Shown here piece after piece: positions 17,468 through 26,785 of a stretch of 64,000 bases of DNA. The DNA is from Oribacterium sinus (GTDB lineage: Bacteria; Bacillota; Clostridia; Lachnospirales; Lachnospiraceae): NCBI RefSeq assembly GCF_014202695.1, contig NZ_JACHHH010000002.1, positions 124,001-188,000 on the forward strand, read 5' to 3'. The notes below the pieces were generated by a model. The model was not told the origin of the DNA. It made no database searches and worked only from the letters and a program-made list of their open reading frames with translations. The position numbers and the translations under genes were made by a program. The stretch's first letter is position 1; each line of letters starts with the position of its first letter.

Positions 17468-17911
17468 ATGAAAGTAGATCGCGACTTAAGTTTGAGACTG
17501 GAAAATCAGCTTTGTTTTCCTCTTTATGCTTGTGCCAAGGAGGTCACAAGAAAATATAAGCCATTTCTGGATCCCTTGGATCTGACCTATACCCAATATA
17601 TTGCCATGATGGTGCTTTGGGAGAAAAAAGAAGTGCGGGTAAAGGATTTGGGAGAAGCCCTATATCTGGATTCCGGAACCTTGACACCCCTTTTAAAAAG
17701 ATTGGAGCAAAAAGGATTGCTTACACGCTCTCGCAATCAGGAGGATGAGAGAGCCCTTTGTGTACGCATTAGTGCAGAGGGAGAGGCACTAAAGCAGAAA
17801 GCCCTGTCCATTCCGGAGGGAATGCGGTCATGCATTTCTCTAAGCGATGAAGAGATGCAGGTATTGAAGAAATTATTGCATAGAACTTTAGAGGGATTGG
17901 AGGAGGACTAA
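17468..17911 (+). CDS. MarR-family redox regulator (OhrR-like)
   Basis: The 147-residue winged-helix regulator starts at the base after the trxB stop. The N-terminal QLCFPLYA places a Cys at position 16, the spot of the peroxide-sensing Cys of OhrR-type proteins. The wHTH follows (VRVKDLGEALYLDSGTLTPL, LLKRLEQKGLL, EDERALCV). No ohr gene is adjacent. Its link to trxB suggests that it senses organic peroxides or disulfide stress and controls its own operon. Confidence 0.87.
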   Translation: MKVDRDLSLRLENQLCFPLYACAKEVTRKYKPFLDPLDLTYTQYIAMMVLWEKKEVRVKDLGEALYLDSGTLTPLLKRLEQKGLLTRSRNQEDERALCVRISAEGEALKQKALSIPEGMRSCISLSDEEMQVLKKLLHRTLEGLEED

Positions 17912-17928
17912 GGTCCTCCTTTCTTTTT
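17901..17928 (+). terminator. Terminator of trxB-marR
   Basis: AGGAGGAC (17901-17908) pairs with GTCCTCCT (17913-17920), followed by a T-rich tract. It overlaps the stop codon. Confidence 0.8.
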
Positions 17929-18007
17929 GTTTTTCCGCTATCGTTCTTCTGAAAGCTTTGGTAAAATAGGGAACAGTGTAAAGTTCGAGACAAGATTGGA
18001 GGAATAG

Positions 18008-19129
18008 ATGGCAGAGTTTGATTATCTGGTAGTGGGTGCGGGACTTTTTGGCGCTGTTTTTGCTAGAGAGGCAAAGGAACGGGGGAAGAAGGTCCTGGTC
18101 ATTGACAAAAGGAATCATATCGGGGGAAATGTTTACAGCTACGAGAAAAATGGCATCATGGTTCACCACTATGGGGCCCACATTTTCCATACCAACAATG
18201 AAGAGGTCTGGCAGTATGTGAATCGCTTTTCGGAGTTTAACCGCTTTACCAATTCCCCTATAGCCAATTATAAGGGGGAGATTTATTCCCTGCCCTTTAA
18301 CATGTATACCTTCAATCGGATGTGGGGGGTAATCCGCCCGGAGGAAGCGAAAGAGAAAATCGAGGCGGAGCGAAAGGCGGCAGGAATCACCGAACCGAAG
18401 AACCTGGAAGAACAGGCCATTTCTTTGGTAGGAAGAGAAATCTATGAAAAACTGATTAAGGGCTATACCAAGAAGCAGTGGGGGAGAGATTGTAAGGAGC
18501 TTCCGGCTTCCATTATCAAAAGACTTCCGGTACGTCTAACCTATGATAACAACTACTTTAATGCCCTATACCAGGGAATTCCCAAGGCGGGCTACACCAA
18601 GCTGGTGGAAAATATGCTCTCCGATATCCCGGTGGAACTGTCTCAAAACTTCTTTGAGCATAGGGAAATGTGGATGGAAAAGGCGGAGAAAATTGTATTT
18701 ACCGGTCCTATTGACGCTTTCTACGAGTATTCCTTGGGAGAGTTGGAATACAGGAAGGTGGATTTTGTGGTGGAAGAGCTTCCTATAGAGAATTATCAGG
18801 GAAATGCCGCGGTGAATTACACCGATGAAGAAAGTCCCTATACTCGAATTATTGAGCATAAGTGGTTTACCTTCGGAAAGAATCAGGAGGGAAAGGACAT
18901 TCCCACCACCATCATTTCCAAAGAATACAGTGCAGAGTGGAAGAAGGGGGAGGAACCTTACTACCCGGTAAATGATGAGAAAAACCAGGCTTTGTATCAG
19001 CAGTACAAGGCCCTTTCCGAGAAGGAAGAAAAGGTGCTTTTCGGCGGCCGCTTGGGAGAGTACAAGTACTACGACATGGATATGGTAATTGCCTCCGCCT
19101 TGGACTTTTCCCAAAAGCATATAGGATGA
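18008..19129 (+). CDS. glf: UDP-galactopyranose mutase
   Basis: Flavoenzyme that interconverts UDP-galactopyranose and UDP-galactofuranose for surface glycans. The 373 residues start with the FAD-binding VGAGLFGAVFAREA (8-21). They carry NHIGGNVYSYEKNGIMVHHY, GAHIFHTNNEEVW and the C-terminal FGGRLGEYKYYDMDMVIASAL typical of Glf. It stands alone 8 kb before the polysaccharide locus, so galactofuranose may be part of that polymer. Confidence 0.95.
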   Translation: MAEFDYLVVGAGLFGAVFAREAKERGKKVLVIDKRNHIGGNVYSYEKNGIMVHHYGAHIFHTNNEEVWQYVNRFSEFNRFTNSPIANYKGEIYSLPFNMYTFNRMWGVIRPEEAKEKIEAERKAAGITEPKNLEEQAISLVGREIYEKLIKGYTKKQWGRDCKELPASIIKRLPVRLTYDNNYFNALYQGIPKAGYTKLVENMLSDIPVELSQNFFEHREMWMEKAEKIVFTGPIDAFYEYSLGELEYRKVDFVVEELPIENYQGNAAVNYTDEESPYTRIIEHKWFTFGKNQEGKDIPTTIISKEYSAEWKKGEEPYYPVNDEKNQALYQQYKALSEKEEKVLFGGRLGEYKYYDMDMVIASALDFSQKHIG

Positions 19130-19277
19130 GTGCTGGATCTGCGAAGTTTCATTAGATAAGGCTTGGAAAAGAGCAGAATAGATTAGCGGATATAAGCATA
19201 AATAGTCTTTATATCACAAGTAGCCTGTATCATAAGTAGTCAAGAATATAAAAGCTATTATCGGAAAGGAGGAGACT

Positions 19278-20324
19278 ATGAAACCCATAGGACTTATGGG
19301 ACGTGTGGCGGTAGGATTTGTGGTAACCACCCTTTTGCCTATTCTTTTATTTTATCTCTCCTTTCTGAAAATTATTCGTATCGGACAGGGGATTTTTATC
19401 CTGATTTTTGCGGGATTGTTTTTTATCGCTTGGATTTATAATGGTATTGTAAAGCCTGTGGATGAACTGAAAAATGCGGCGAAGCGTATCGGAGACGGAG
19501 ACCTGGACTTCAGTTTGGAGGCAGAAAGTCACGATGAGTTCGGAGAGCTGACGCAGGCCTTTGAGAAAATGCGGATTCGCCTAAAGCAAAATCAAGAGGA
19601 AAAGCTAAAGGACGAGCAGGAAAACCGGGAGCTTGTCACCAATATTGCCCACGACTTAAAGACGCCCATTACCTCTATCAAGGGATATGCGGAGGGAATC
19701 CTGGACGGGGTAGCCTCCACCGAGGAGAAAAAACGAAAATACATCCAAACCATTTATCATAAGGCGGTGGAGATGAATCGCCTGATTGATGAGTTGAATT
19801 ACTACGCCAAGATAGAAACCAATAGGATTCCCTATCATTTTTGCCAGTTGCCCGCCTTGGAATATTTTCAGGATTTCAGCGTAGAGGTGGCCATGGACCT
19901 GGATGCTATGGGCTATCAGTTTGAAACGGACTTTCTGGTGGAAGAATCCGTGGAGGTGATTGCGGATCCGGAGCAGCTTAGAAAGGTACTGAACAATATC
20001 ATTTCCAATGCCATTAAATATATGGACAAGAAGGATCCGAAGATTCGCTTCGTACTTTCCGATGCGGGAGATTTTGTGGAGGTGGAGATTTCCGATAACG
20101 GAAAGGGAATCGAGAAAAAAGATTTACCCAATATTTTTGAAAGATTTTTCCGAACAGATGCCGCCAGAAATACGGAAACCGGCGGTTCCGGCATTGGCCT
20201 TTCTATCGTGAAGAAGATTATAGAAGACAGCGGCGGCAGAATCTGGGCGGAGAGCGAATTGGGAGAGGGAACAAGCATTCATTTTGTTCTACGAAAATGC
20301 TTTCCCCAGACAAGAATCCATTAA
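19278..20324 (+). CDS. Sensor histidine kinase
   Basis: The 348-residue kinase has two membrane segments (about 8-28 and 36-54) with almost no extracellular loop, so the signal is probably sensed within the membrane. Next come a HAMP region (IVKPVDELKNAAKRIGDGDL), a HisKA box (NIAHDLKTPITSIKGYAEG) and a HATPase domain with N, G1, F and G2 boxes (NIISNAIKYMD, ISDNGKGIEK, IFERFF, GGSGIGLSIVKKI). It lies upstream of its regulator gene, the reverse of the usual order. Confidence 0.93.
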   Translation: MKPIGLMGRVAVGFVVTTLLPILLFYLSFLKIIRIGQGIFILIFAGLFFIAWIYNGIVKPVDELKNAAKRIGDGDLDFSLEAESHDEFGELTQAFEKMRIRLKQNQEEKLKDEQENRELVTNIAHDLKTPITSIKGYAEGILDGVASTEEKKRKYIQTIYHKAVEMNRLIDELNYYAKIETNRIPYHFCQLPALEYFQDFSVEVAMDLDAMGYQFETDFLVEESVEVIADPEQLRKVLNNIISNAIKYMDKKDPKIRFVLSDAGDFVEVEISDNGKGIEKKDLPNIFERFFRTDAARNTETGGSGIGLSIVKKIIEDSGGRIWAESELGEGTSIHFVLRKCFPQTRIH

Positions 20325-20445
20325 GACGGAGAAACTCTTTCAAAAAATAGAAGAAAAAAGAGGACAAGAAAAATTCGCAGAGTATCCATCGATGGATGAA
20401 GAGAAGCAAAGACAAAGTAAATAGAGAAGCAAGAAAGGAAAGTTT

Positions 20446-21147
20446 ATGGAAGAGAAGAAGAAAATATTGATTGTGGAGGACGAAGCCTCCATTGCAGAAC
20501 TGGAAAAGGATTACTTGGAGCTGTCCGGGTTTCAGGTGGAGACGGAGGGAGATGGAGAAAAGGGCTTAAAGAAGGCTTTGGAAGGGAATTATGACCTTTT
20601 GATTCTGGATTTGATGCTGCCGGGAAGAGACGGCTTCTCCATTACCCAGGAAGTACGAAGCAAGAAGGACATCCCTATTTTGCTGGTTTCCGCAAGAAGA
20701 GATGATATTGATAAGATTCGTGGTTTAGGCCTTGGAGCGGATGACTATATGACCAAGCCCTTCTCCGCAAGTGAGCTGGTAGCCAGAGTGAAGGCCCATT
20801 TGGCAAGATATACAAGACTTCGGGACAGCGGTAAGGAAGAGAATGAAATCATTGAAATCCGGGGCTTAAAGATTGATACCACTGCCAGAAGAGTATTTGT
20901 AAACGGAGAAGAGGTGCCCTTTACCTCCAGAGAGTTTGACCTTCTGGCCTTTCTTGCGGCTCATCCAAACCGGGTATACACCAAGGAAGAGCTGTTCCAG
21001 GAAATCTGGAAAATGGAGTCCATCGGAGATATTGCCACCGTTACCGTACATATCAAGAAGCTTCGAGAGAAGATTGAGATGGAAAATGCAGTGAAACCCC
21101 AATACATTGAAACAATCTGGGGTGTGGGATATCGTTTTAAAGCATAG
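20446..21147 (+). CDS. OmpR-family response regulator
   Basis: The 233-residue protein has a receiver domain (EDEASIAELEK, LILDLMLPGRDGF with the phospho-acceptor Asp, LVSARRD, TKPFSASELVARV). A winged-helix DNA-binding domain follows (FTSREFDLLAFLAAHPNRVY, VTVHIKKLREKIE, TIWGVGYRF). It is the partner of the kinase 120 bp upstream. No obvious target operon is adjacent. Confidence 0.95.
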   Translation: MEEKKKILIVEDEASIAELEKDYLELSGFQVETEGDGEKGLKKALEGNYDLLILDLMLPGRDGFSITQEVRSKKDIPILLVSARRDDIDKIRGLGLGADDYMTKPFSASELVARVKAHLARYTRLRDSGKEENEIIEIRGLKIDTTARRVFVNGEEVPFTSREFDLLAFLAAHPNRVYTKEELFQEIWKMESIGDIATVTVHIKKLREKIEMENAVKPQYIETIWGVGYRFKA

Positions 21148-21154
21148 AAAATAG

Positions 21155-21389
21155 AAAAAAGAGTCGTTAAATAGAGAATCCGTAAGAGTCAAGAGCACTT
21201 TCCGACATAGTCACTTTGCTCACAGGGCACGCTCCCGCTAAGCTCGCCTTCGCAGGGGTACTAAGCGAAAAACTGCAGTACCTTTGTTTTTCGCAAGTAC
21301 CCGCGGGCTCACATTGCCCTGTATCGCAAAATAACTATGCGGAAAGTAAGCAATGAATTTATAAATTCTCTATTTAACGGCTCTTTTTT
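21155..21389. repeat. Palindromic element inside a terminator-like stem (copy B)
   Basis: 25-base outer arms (21155-21179 and 21365-21389) differ at one position and run into seven T, so they alone resemble a terminator. Between them lies a second stem (CACTTTCCG.. / ..CGGAAAGT) and the element core (21223-21321) on the minus strand. The core carries GTGAGCCCGCGGGT, a stem GCGAAAAAC/GTTTTTCGC and TAGCGGGAGCGTGCCC. Confidence 0.85.
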
Positions 21390-21453
21390 TCTTGTTTATT
21401 TCCTATACTTTTAAAGCGATTTTTGTCTTTGTGTAGTGGTTTGTGAGGAATCT

Positions 21454-21524
21454 CTGAATTTAGCTGAATTTACCTGAATTTACCTGTTTCCTCCCTTTAC
21501 TATCATTTTATTCTTGTTTATAAT
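21454..21524 (+). promoter_or_regulatory. ppdK promoter with 10-bp direct repeats
   Basis: TTTACT (21496-21501), 17-base spacer, TATAAT (21519-21524). Just upstream are three tandem 10-bp units CTGAATTTAg/c (21454-21483) plus a partial CTG. They recur once per helical turn, ending about 10 bp before the -35. This layout suits an activator binding on one DNA face. Confidence 0.6.
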
Positions 21525-21634
21525 GACGGAGTATGATTTTCGTATTTTATCACGAACAATCTGACAACTACTTCAAATGACGGGGATGGAAAAAATTTTT
21601 TTCATTTTTCGTAATCTATTAAGGAGGATTCAAA

Positions 21635-24268
21635 ATGGCAAGAAAATGGGTTTACCTTTTCAAAGAAGGTGATGCAGGCATGCGTGAGCTTTTGGGTGGT
21701 AAGGGAGCTAACTTGGCGGAGATGACCAAGATCGGTTTACCGGTTCCTCAGGGATTTACCATTACTACCGAGGCTTGTACACAGTACTATGAGGATGGCA
21801 AGACGATCAATGACGAGATTCGTGAGCAGATTGATGCGCATATCCTGAAGATGGAAGAGATTACAGGAAAGAAGTTTGGAGATCATGAGAATCCATTGTT
21901 AGTGTCCGTTCGTTCCGGAGCGAGAGCTTCCATGCCCGGTATGATGGATACCATCTTGAACCTTGGTTTAAATGAAGATGTTGTTAGAGTTTTGGCTGAG
22001 AAGTCCAACAACCCAAGATGGGCATGGGACTGCTACAGAAGATTTATCCAGATGTACTCCGATGTAGTTATGGAAGTAGGAAAGAAGTACTTCGAAGAGC
22101 TTATCGACGAGATGAAGGCTAAGAAGGGCGTTACCCAGGACGTTGACCTTACTGCAGAGGACTTACACGAGCTGGCTGAGCAGTTTAAGGCAGAGTACAA
22201 GTCCAAGATCGGTTCCGATTTCCCCTCCGATCCTAAGGAGCAGCTCTACGGCGCTATTATGGCGGTATTCAGAAGCTGGGATAACCCAAGAGCCAACGTT
22301 TACCGTAGAGACAACGACATCCCATACTCTTGGGGTACCGCTGTAAACGTTCAGTCCATGGCTTTCGGAAACATGGGTGACGATTGCGGAACCGGTGTAG
22401 CATTTACCAGAGATCCCGGAACAGGAGCAAAGGGATTATTCGGTGAGTTCTTAACTAATGCACAGGGAGAGGACGTAGTAGCCGGTGTTCGTACGCCTAT
22501 GCACATCAATGAGATGGAGCAGAAGTTCCCTGAGGCTTTCAAGCAGTTTACAGAAGTTTGTCAGATTTTAGAGAAGCACTATAGAGATATGCAGGATATG
22601 GAGTTTACCGTAGAGCACGGAAAGCTGTATATGTTGCAGACCAGAAATGGTAAGAGAACCGCTCAGGCAGCGTTAAAGATTGCTTGTGATTTAGTAGATG
22701 AAGGAATGCGTACCGAGGAAGAGGCAGTTGCTATGATTGATCCTCGTAACTTGGACACCCTTCTTCACCCACAGTTTGATCAGAAGGCATTAAAGGCAGC
22801 TACTCCTCTTGGAAAGGGACTTGGCGCATCTCCCGGAGCTGCTTGCGGTAAGGTTGTTTTCACTGCTGACGACGCGGAAGTTTGGGCAGCACGCGGAGAA
22901 AAGGTAATCCTGGTTCGTTTGGAGACTTCTCCTGAGGATATCACCGGAATGAAGGTGGCTCAGGGTATCCTGACCGTTCGTGGCGGTATGACCTCTCACG
23001 CAGCCGTAGTTGCAAGAGGAATGGGAACCTGCTGCGTATCCGGACTTGGCGACATTGTCATGGACGAGGCAAATAAGAAGTTTACTTTAGGCGGAAAGAC
23101 CTTCCACGAGGGAGATTTCATCTCCTTAGACGGTTCTACCGGAAATGTTTATGACGGCGTTATTCCTACCGTGGACGCTTCCATTGCCGGAGAGTTCGGA
23201 AGAATTATGGCTTGGGCTGACAAGTACAGAAAGCTTGCCGTTCGTACCAATGCAGATACTCCACAGGATGCTAAGAAGGCAAGAGAGCTTGGTGCAGAGG
23301 GAATCGGACTTTGCCGTACAGAGCATATGTTCTTCGATCCGGAGAGAATCTTCGCTTTCCGTGAGATGATCGTATCCGACACCAAGGAAGAGAGAGAAGA
23401 AGCATTAGAGAAGATTCTTCCCTACCAGCAGGGAGACTTCGAGGCACTCTATGAGGCACTTGAGGGCAATCCTGTTACCATCCGTTTCTTAGACCCGCCT
23501 CTTCACGAGTTCGTTCCACAGGAGGAAGAGGAAATCGAGAAGCTTGCTAAGGCAAAGAACAAGAGCGTACAAGAAATCAAGGATATCATCACTTCCCTGC
23601 ACGAGTTCAACCCCATGATGGGACACAGAGGACTTCGTCTTGCTGTTACCTATCCTGAAATTGCCGTTATGCAGACCAAGGCTGTTATCCGTGCGGCAAT
23701 CAACGTACAGAAGAAGCATCCTGATTGGAAGATGAATCCGGAAATCATGATTCCTCTTACTTCCGAAGTGAAGGAGTTCAATGTTGTTAAGAAGGTGGTT
23801 GTAGAGACTGCTGACGAGGAAATCAAGAAGGCCGGCGTAAATCTTGCATACCAGGTAGGAACCATGGTGGAGATTCCAAGAGCCTGCCTTACTGCGGATG
23901 AGATTGCGAAGAATGCAGACTTCTTCTGCTTCGGAACCAATGACTTAACCCAGATGACCTTCGGCTTCTCCAGAGATGACGCAGGAAAGTTCCTGAATGC
24001 TTATTATGACAACAAGATTTTTGAGTCTGACCCATTTGCAAAGCTTGATCAGGTCGGTGTAGGAAAGCTGATGAAGATGGCTATCGAATTAGGAAAGCCT
24101 GTAAATCCGCACTTACACGTAGGAATCTGTGGTGAGCACGGTGGAGATCCTTCTTCCGTTGAGTTCTGCCACGATATCGGACTGGATTATGTTTCCTGTT
24201 CTCCATTCCGTGTGCCTGTAGCACGTCTTGCTGCAGCACAGGCGCAGATTAAGAATCCAAGAAAGTAA
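21635..24268 (+). CDS. ppdK: Pyruvate, phosphate dikinase
   Basis: Interconverts pyruvate, ATP and Pi with PEP, AMP and PPi; in anaerobes it often runs in the glycolytic direction. The 877 residues have full family length. They include the N-terminal ATP-grasp opening LLGGKGANLAEMTKIGLPVP, the phospho-His swivelling domain GGMTSHAAVVARGMG (about 450-465) and the C-terminal PEP-binding barrel (GIGLCRTEHMF, GTNDLTQMTFGFSRDDA, GICGEHGGDP). A strong AAGGAGGA site precedes the ATG. It is monocistronic, with a terminator downstream. Confidence 0.97.
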   Translation: MARKWVYLFKEGDAGMRELLGGKGANLAEMTKIGLPVPQGFTITTEACTQYYEDGKTINDEIREQIDAHILKMEEITGKKFGDHENPLLVSVRSGARASMPGMMDTILNLGLNEDVVRVLAEKSNNPRWAWDCYRRFIQMYSDVVMEVGKKYFEELIDEMKAKKGVTQDVDLTAEDLHELAEQFKAEYKSKIGSDFPSDPKEQLYGAIMAVFRSWDNPRANVYRRDNDIPYSWGTAVNVQSMAFGNMGDDCGTGVAFTRDPGTGAKGLFGEFLTNAQGEDVVAGVRTPMHINEMEQKFPEAFKQFTEVCQILEKHYRDMQDMEFTVEHGKLYMLQTRNGKRTAQAALKIACDLVDEGMRTEEEAVAMIDPRNLDTLLHPQFDQKALKAATPLGKGLGASPGAACGKVVFTADDAEVWAARGEKVILVRLETSPEDITGMKVAQGILTVRGGMTSHAAVVARGMGTCCVSGLGDIVMDEANKKFTLGGKTFHEGDFISLDGSTGNVYDGVIPTVDASIAGEFGRIMAWADKYRKLAVRTNADTPQDAKKARELGAEGIGLCRTEHMFFDPERIFAFREMIVSDTKEEREEALEKILPYQQGDFEALYEALEGNPVTIRFLDPPLHEFVPQEEEEIEKLAKAKNKSVQEIKDIITSLHEFNPMMGHRGLRLAVTYPEIAVMQTKAVIRAAINVQKKHPDWKMNPEIMIPLTSEVKEFNVVKKVVVETADEEIKKAGVNLAYQVGTMVEIPRACLTADEIAKNADFFCFGTNDLTQMTFGFSRDDAGKFLNAYYDNKIFESDPFAKLDQVGVGKLMKMAIELGKPVNPHLHVGICGEHGGDPSSVEFCHDIGLDYVSCSPFRVPVARLAAAQAQIKNPRK

Positions 24269-24354
24269 TCGGATATTCGGTTTAAGACTTAGATAAAGTC
24301 AGTACAACACAGTGTTAAGACTGTTTGTACTTTCCGAAGAATGAAGTATAGAAA

Positions 24355-24386
24355 AGGCGTATCTTTTAAGGGATACGTCTTTTTTA
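24355..24386 (+). terminator. ppdK terminator
   Basis: AGGCGTATC (24355-24363) pairs with GATACGTCT (24372-24380), followed by a T-run. An earlier weaker hairpin (AGTACAAAC-type, about 24300-24332) precedes it. Confidence 0.85.
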
Positions 24387-24575
24387 TTACGGGGGAAAAG
24401 AAAAACTTAAATTCAAGATTTAAGGAAAATGTGATAGGATAGTTTAGAAAATAAAGCTTCTAAATCAAAAATAATTATTGCAAAGAGTTGTTCATATATA
24501 AGTGAAAAATATTTTGAAGTGTGTGGTAAGGTGTAGAAATCGCTTTTTTGCAGGCTTACTTTAGGAGGAAGTACT

Positions 24576-25031
24576 TTGTTAAAGATTTTTTTTGGAGAAA
24601 TGGAAAATGCAATTTATACGCCCTCGATATACTTTAACAATCAATATGAGGATGAGTGGCTGGAAGAGGACTTGGCAAAGGCAATGATAGAAGATGTGGA
24701 TCAATCCAAGGTGGTCAGTAGCCATTTAATTGAGAGTCCGGTATTGGGCCCCATTCCCCCTGAAAGGCTTTCCGGGGGAGTAAAGACCCTTTTGCTGATG
24801 GCTTTTGATGATAGCGGTCATGTTTTTAATGGTTCAGCTTGCGGAGATAATTGTGCCAAGTGGATTTCGACCATTGGAACTCATAAAGATTTGACAATCA
24901 ACCTTCATCACATCATGGATTTTAGTATGGTGGAAGGATTTTCTGCATTTATCTTAAATACCGGAAAAATGGCAGAGAGCTATGAGGCATATTTAGAGGA
25001 GGCTATTAAAATTCCTTTGGAGGACTTCTAA
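24576..25031 (+). CDS. DUF4869-like hypothetical protein
   Basis: The TTG start at 24576 has AGGAGGA seven bases upstream. The 151-residue acidic protein opens MLKIFFGEMENAIYTP and contains PERLSGGVKTLLLM and FNGSACGDNCAKWI. I recognise it as resembling the uncharacterised DUF4869 family, from memory and with moderate certainty. The stop lies one base before the ATG of a P-loop gene, so the two are translationally coupled. LSGGVKTLLLM..D resembles text in families that bridge to ATPases, but no enzymatic motif is clear. Confidence 0.6.
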   Translation: MLKIFFGEMENAIYTPSIYFNNQYEDEWLEEDLAKAMIEDVDQSKVVSSHLIESPVLGPIPPERLSGGVKTLLLMAFDDSGHVFNGSACGDNCAKWISTIGTHKDLTINLHHIMDFSMVEGFSAFILNTGKMAESYEAYLEEAIKIPLEDF

Positions 25032-25032
25032 A

Positions 25033-26013
25033 ATGAAGGGAATGCACCACATTGTTATACAAAATAAGCGGATTCGCTTTGCATTTTCTATAAAACGAAA
25101 TATTACCATTATTCGAGGGGATAGTGCTACAGGAAAAACAACGCTTTTCTCAATGAATGAAGAATATGGAAATCTTGGCAAGGATTCGGGGGTGCAGATT
25201 CAATGCGATAAGGCCTGTGTAGCGCTATCCGGAAAATACTGGCAGGAGACGCTGGAAAATATTCATGATTCCATAGTCTTTGTTGACGAGGACAGCAGGT
25301 TTTTAAAAACTAAGGATTTTGCAAAAAAAATTCGAAATTCCAATAATTATTATGTGTTGATTACCAGGGAAAATTTACCGGCCTTGCCCTATTCTGTGGA
25401 AGAAATATACGGGATTCATTGCTCAGGAAGATATATGGATACAAGGCAGATATATAACCTGTTTTATAAGATTTATTCGGAGACAAATCCTGGAAAGGTT
25501 TTGATAAAGGCTTTAGTGACAGAGGATTCTCAAGCAGGATTTACCTTTTTTTCTCAAGTTTCCAAGACAAGGGGAATTTGCTGCGAAAGCGCAGGGGGAA
25601 AATCTAATATTCTAGGGATTTTACAAGAAAAACTGCTTGATAAAGAGCAGAAGGAAACTTTGGTGATAGCGGATGGAGCAGCATTTGGGCCGGAAATGGC
25701 TCATATTTCTCAATTACTTAGGGGGAATGTAAATATCAAACTCTATCTTCCGGAATCTTTTGAATGGCTTTTATTGTATGCGGATATTTTAAATAAACCG
25801 TCCATTAGACAAAAGCTTGAAGAAGCGGAAAATTATATTGAAAGTGAAAAATATTTTAGCTGGGAAAGATATTTTACAGATTTACTAATGGAAGAAACAG
25901 AAGATTCCCCTTATCCCTATGACAAGTCGAATCTGAAGGATTTTTATCTTCAAGATAAGATTGTTCAAAAAGTGTTAGAGGCAATGGCGCCAATCTGCTT
26001 GGCTAAAGAATAG
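25033..26013 (+). CDS. P-loop ATPase-like protein, partner of the DUF4869-like gene
   Basis: The 326-residue protein has Walker A GDSATGKTT (about 29-37) and a Walker-B-like SIVFVDEDS (about 80-88), so it binds ATP or GTP. The C-terminal half has two acidic hydrophobic strands (ALVTEDSQAGFTFF; TLVIADGAAFGPEM) arranged as in a Toprim-like fold; this is inference. It has no ABC signature. Homologues are sometimes labelled translation initiation factor 2, which nothing here supports. The tight two-gene unit suggests the products act together; the function is unknown. Confidence 0.6.
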   Translation: MKGMHHIVIQNKRIRFAFSIKRNITIIRGDSATGKTTLFSMNEEYGNLGKDSGVQIQCDKACVALSGKYWQETLENIHDSIVFVDEDSRFLKTKDFAKKIRNSNNYYVLITRENLPALPYSVEEIYGIHCSGRYMDTRQIYNLFYKIYSETNPGKVLIKALVTEDSQAGFTFFSQVSKTRGICCESAGGKSNILGILQEKLLDKEQKETLVIADGAAFGPEMAHISQLLRGNVNIKLYLPESFEWLLLYADILNKPSIRQKLEEAENYIESEKYFSWERYFTDLLMEETEDSPYPYDKSNLKDFYLQDKIVQKVLEAMAPICLAKE

Positions 26014-26163
26014 ATGTATCAGTATAATAGTGCTCTTATAAAGTCTCTAAAATAAGAGAATGTGATTCATAAAAAATTGCTAAAAAGTCTGTTCAATGCT
26101 ATACTGCTTTAGCATATAAGATGTGAGAGAATATATAGGAAAATTAATTTTTAAGGAGAAGTC

Positions 26164-26640
26164 ATGTTGAGAACAAGAGGATTTTTACTATGCCTTCTGG
26201 CATTATTTTTTCTGGTATCCTGTAAACCCAAGTATGGAGTGAATTCTGCTCCTGTTATGACTACGGCAGCGGCAGATCAAGTCATTCTTATCGATTTCGA
26301 CCAGATTTCTGACGATGTGATAGAGAGCATGGATCCTGAGGATTTCCCTTTTGTAAAGAATTTGACGATTTCCGGAAGTAATGATACCCATATGGTGGAA
26401 GTTCATGCAGAGATAGTGGATAATGTCAGCAATGAAGCACTGACCATTTTCCTGGATCAGCTGATGCGGGAGATTTCCAATGCGGCAGCGGTACAGGATT
26501 TCCGTTATAGTAAGTCCACAGACGACAGCTATGGAAGCTTCTTCCAAAAATACGGTGTACACTATGTAATCACCAAGGGAGAAGAGACTGTGGAGGATGT
26601 TACCGTGCAGCCCGGAGAGAGCTTTCCCTTCACTGCGTAG
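26164..26640 (+). CDS. Small lipoprotein
   Basis: The 158-residue protein has a type II signal peptide with lipobox LVSC (Cys about 20), so it is lipid-anchored on the outer face of the membrane. The mature part is acidic and shows no motif I recognise; a beta-alpha pattern (QVILIDFDQI, HMVEVHAEIVDNV, HYVITKGEETVEDV) suggests a small globular domain. An AAGGAGAAG site precedes the ATG. It is monocistronic, just before the polysaccharide locus. Confidence 0.7.
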   Translation: MLRTRGFLLCLLALFFLVSCKPKYGVNSAPVMTTAAADQVILIDFDQISDDVIESMDPEDFPFVKNLTISGSNDTHMVEVHAEIVDNVSNEALTIFLDQLMREISNAAAVQDFRYSKSTDDSYGSFFQKYGVHYVITKGEETVEDVTVQPGESFPFTA

Positions 26641-26785
26641 GAAGAAAGAATCAGAATTTACCGGAGCGGGAAGAAATACCTAGAGCAAGAAACAAAGGTT
26701 TTCGTCTCATCGCCCGAGAAAATATAGCGGCAGAACTTTTTAACAACAAGTACAAGGACTGTAGCAATAGGAGAAATCATTCTTC

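Noticed and set aside
18566-19120. Long minus-strand open frame inside glf
   Set aside because: It is antisense to a clearly conserved gene, with no family resemblance or start signals.
20324-20446. Frameshifted extension of the histidine kinase
   Set aside because: The open +1 frame after the kinase is low-complexity and charged, and the kinase already ends at the normal family position.
21155-21389. Known riboswitch or T-box upstream of ppdK
   Set aside because: The structure ends before the ppdK promoter, shows no T-box or riboswitch consensus that I recognise, and matches the dispersed repeat family.
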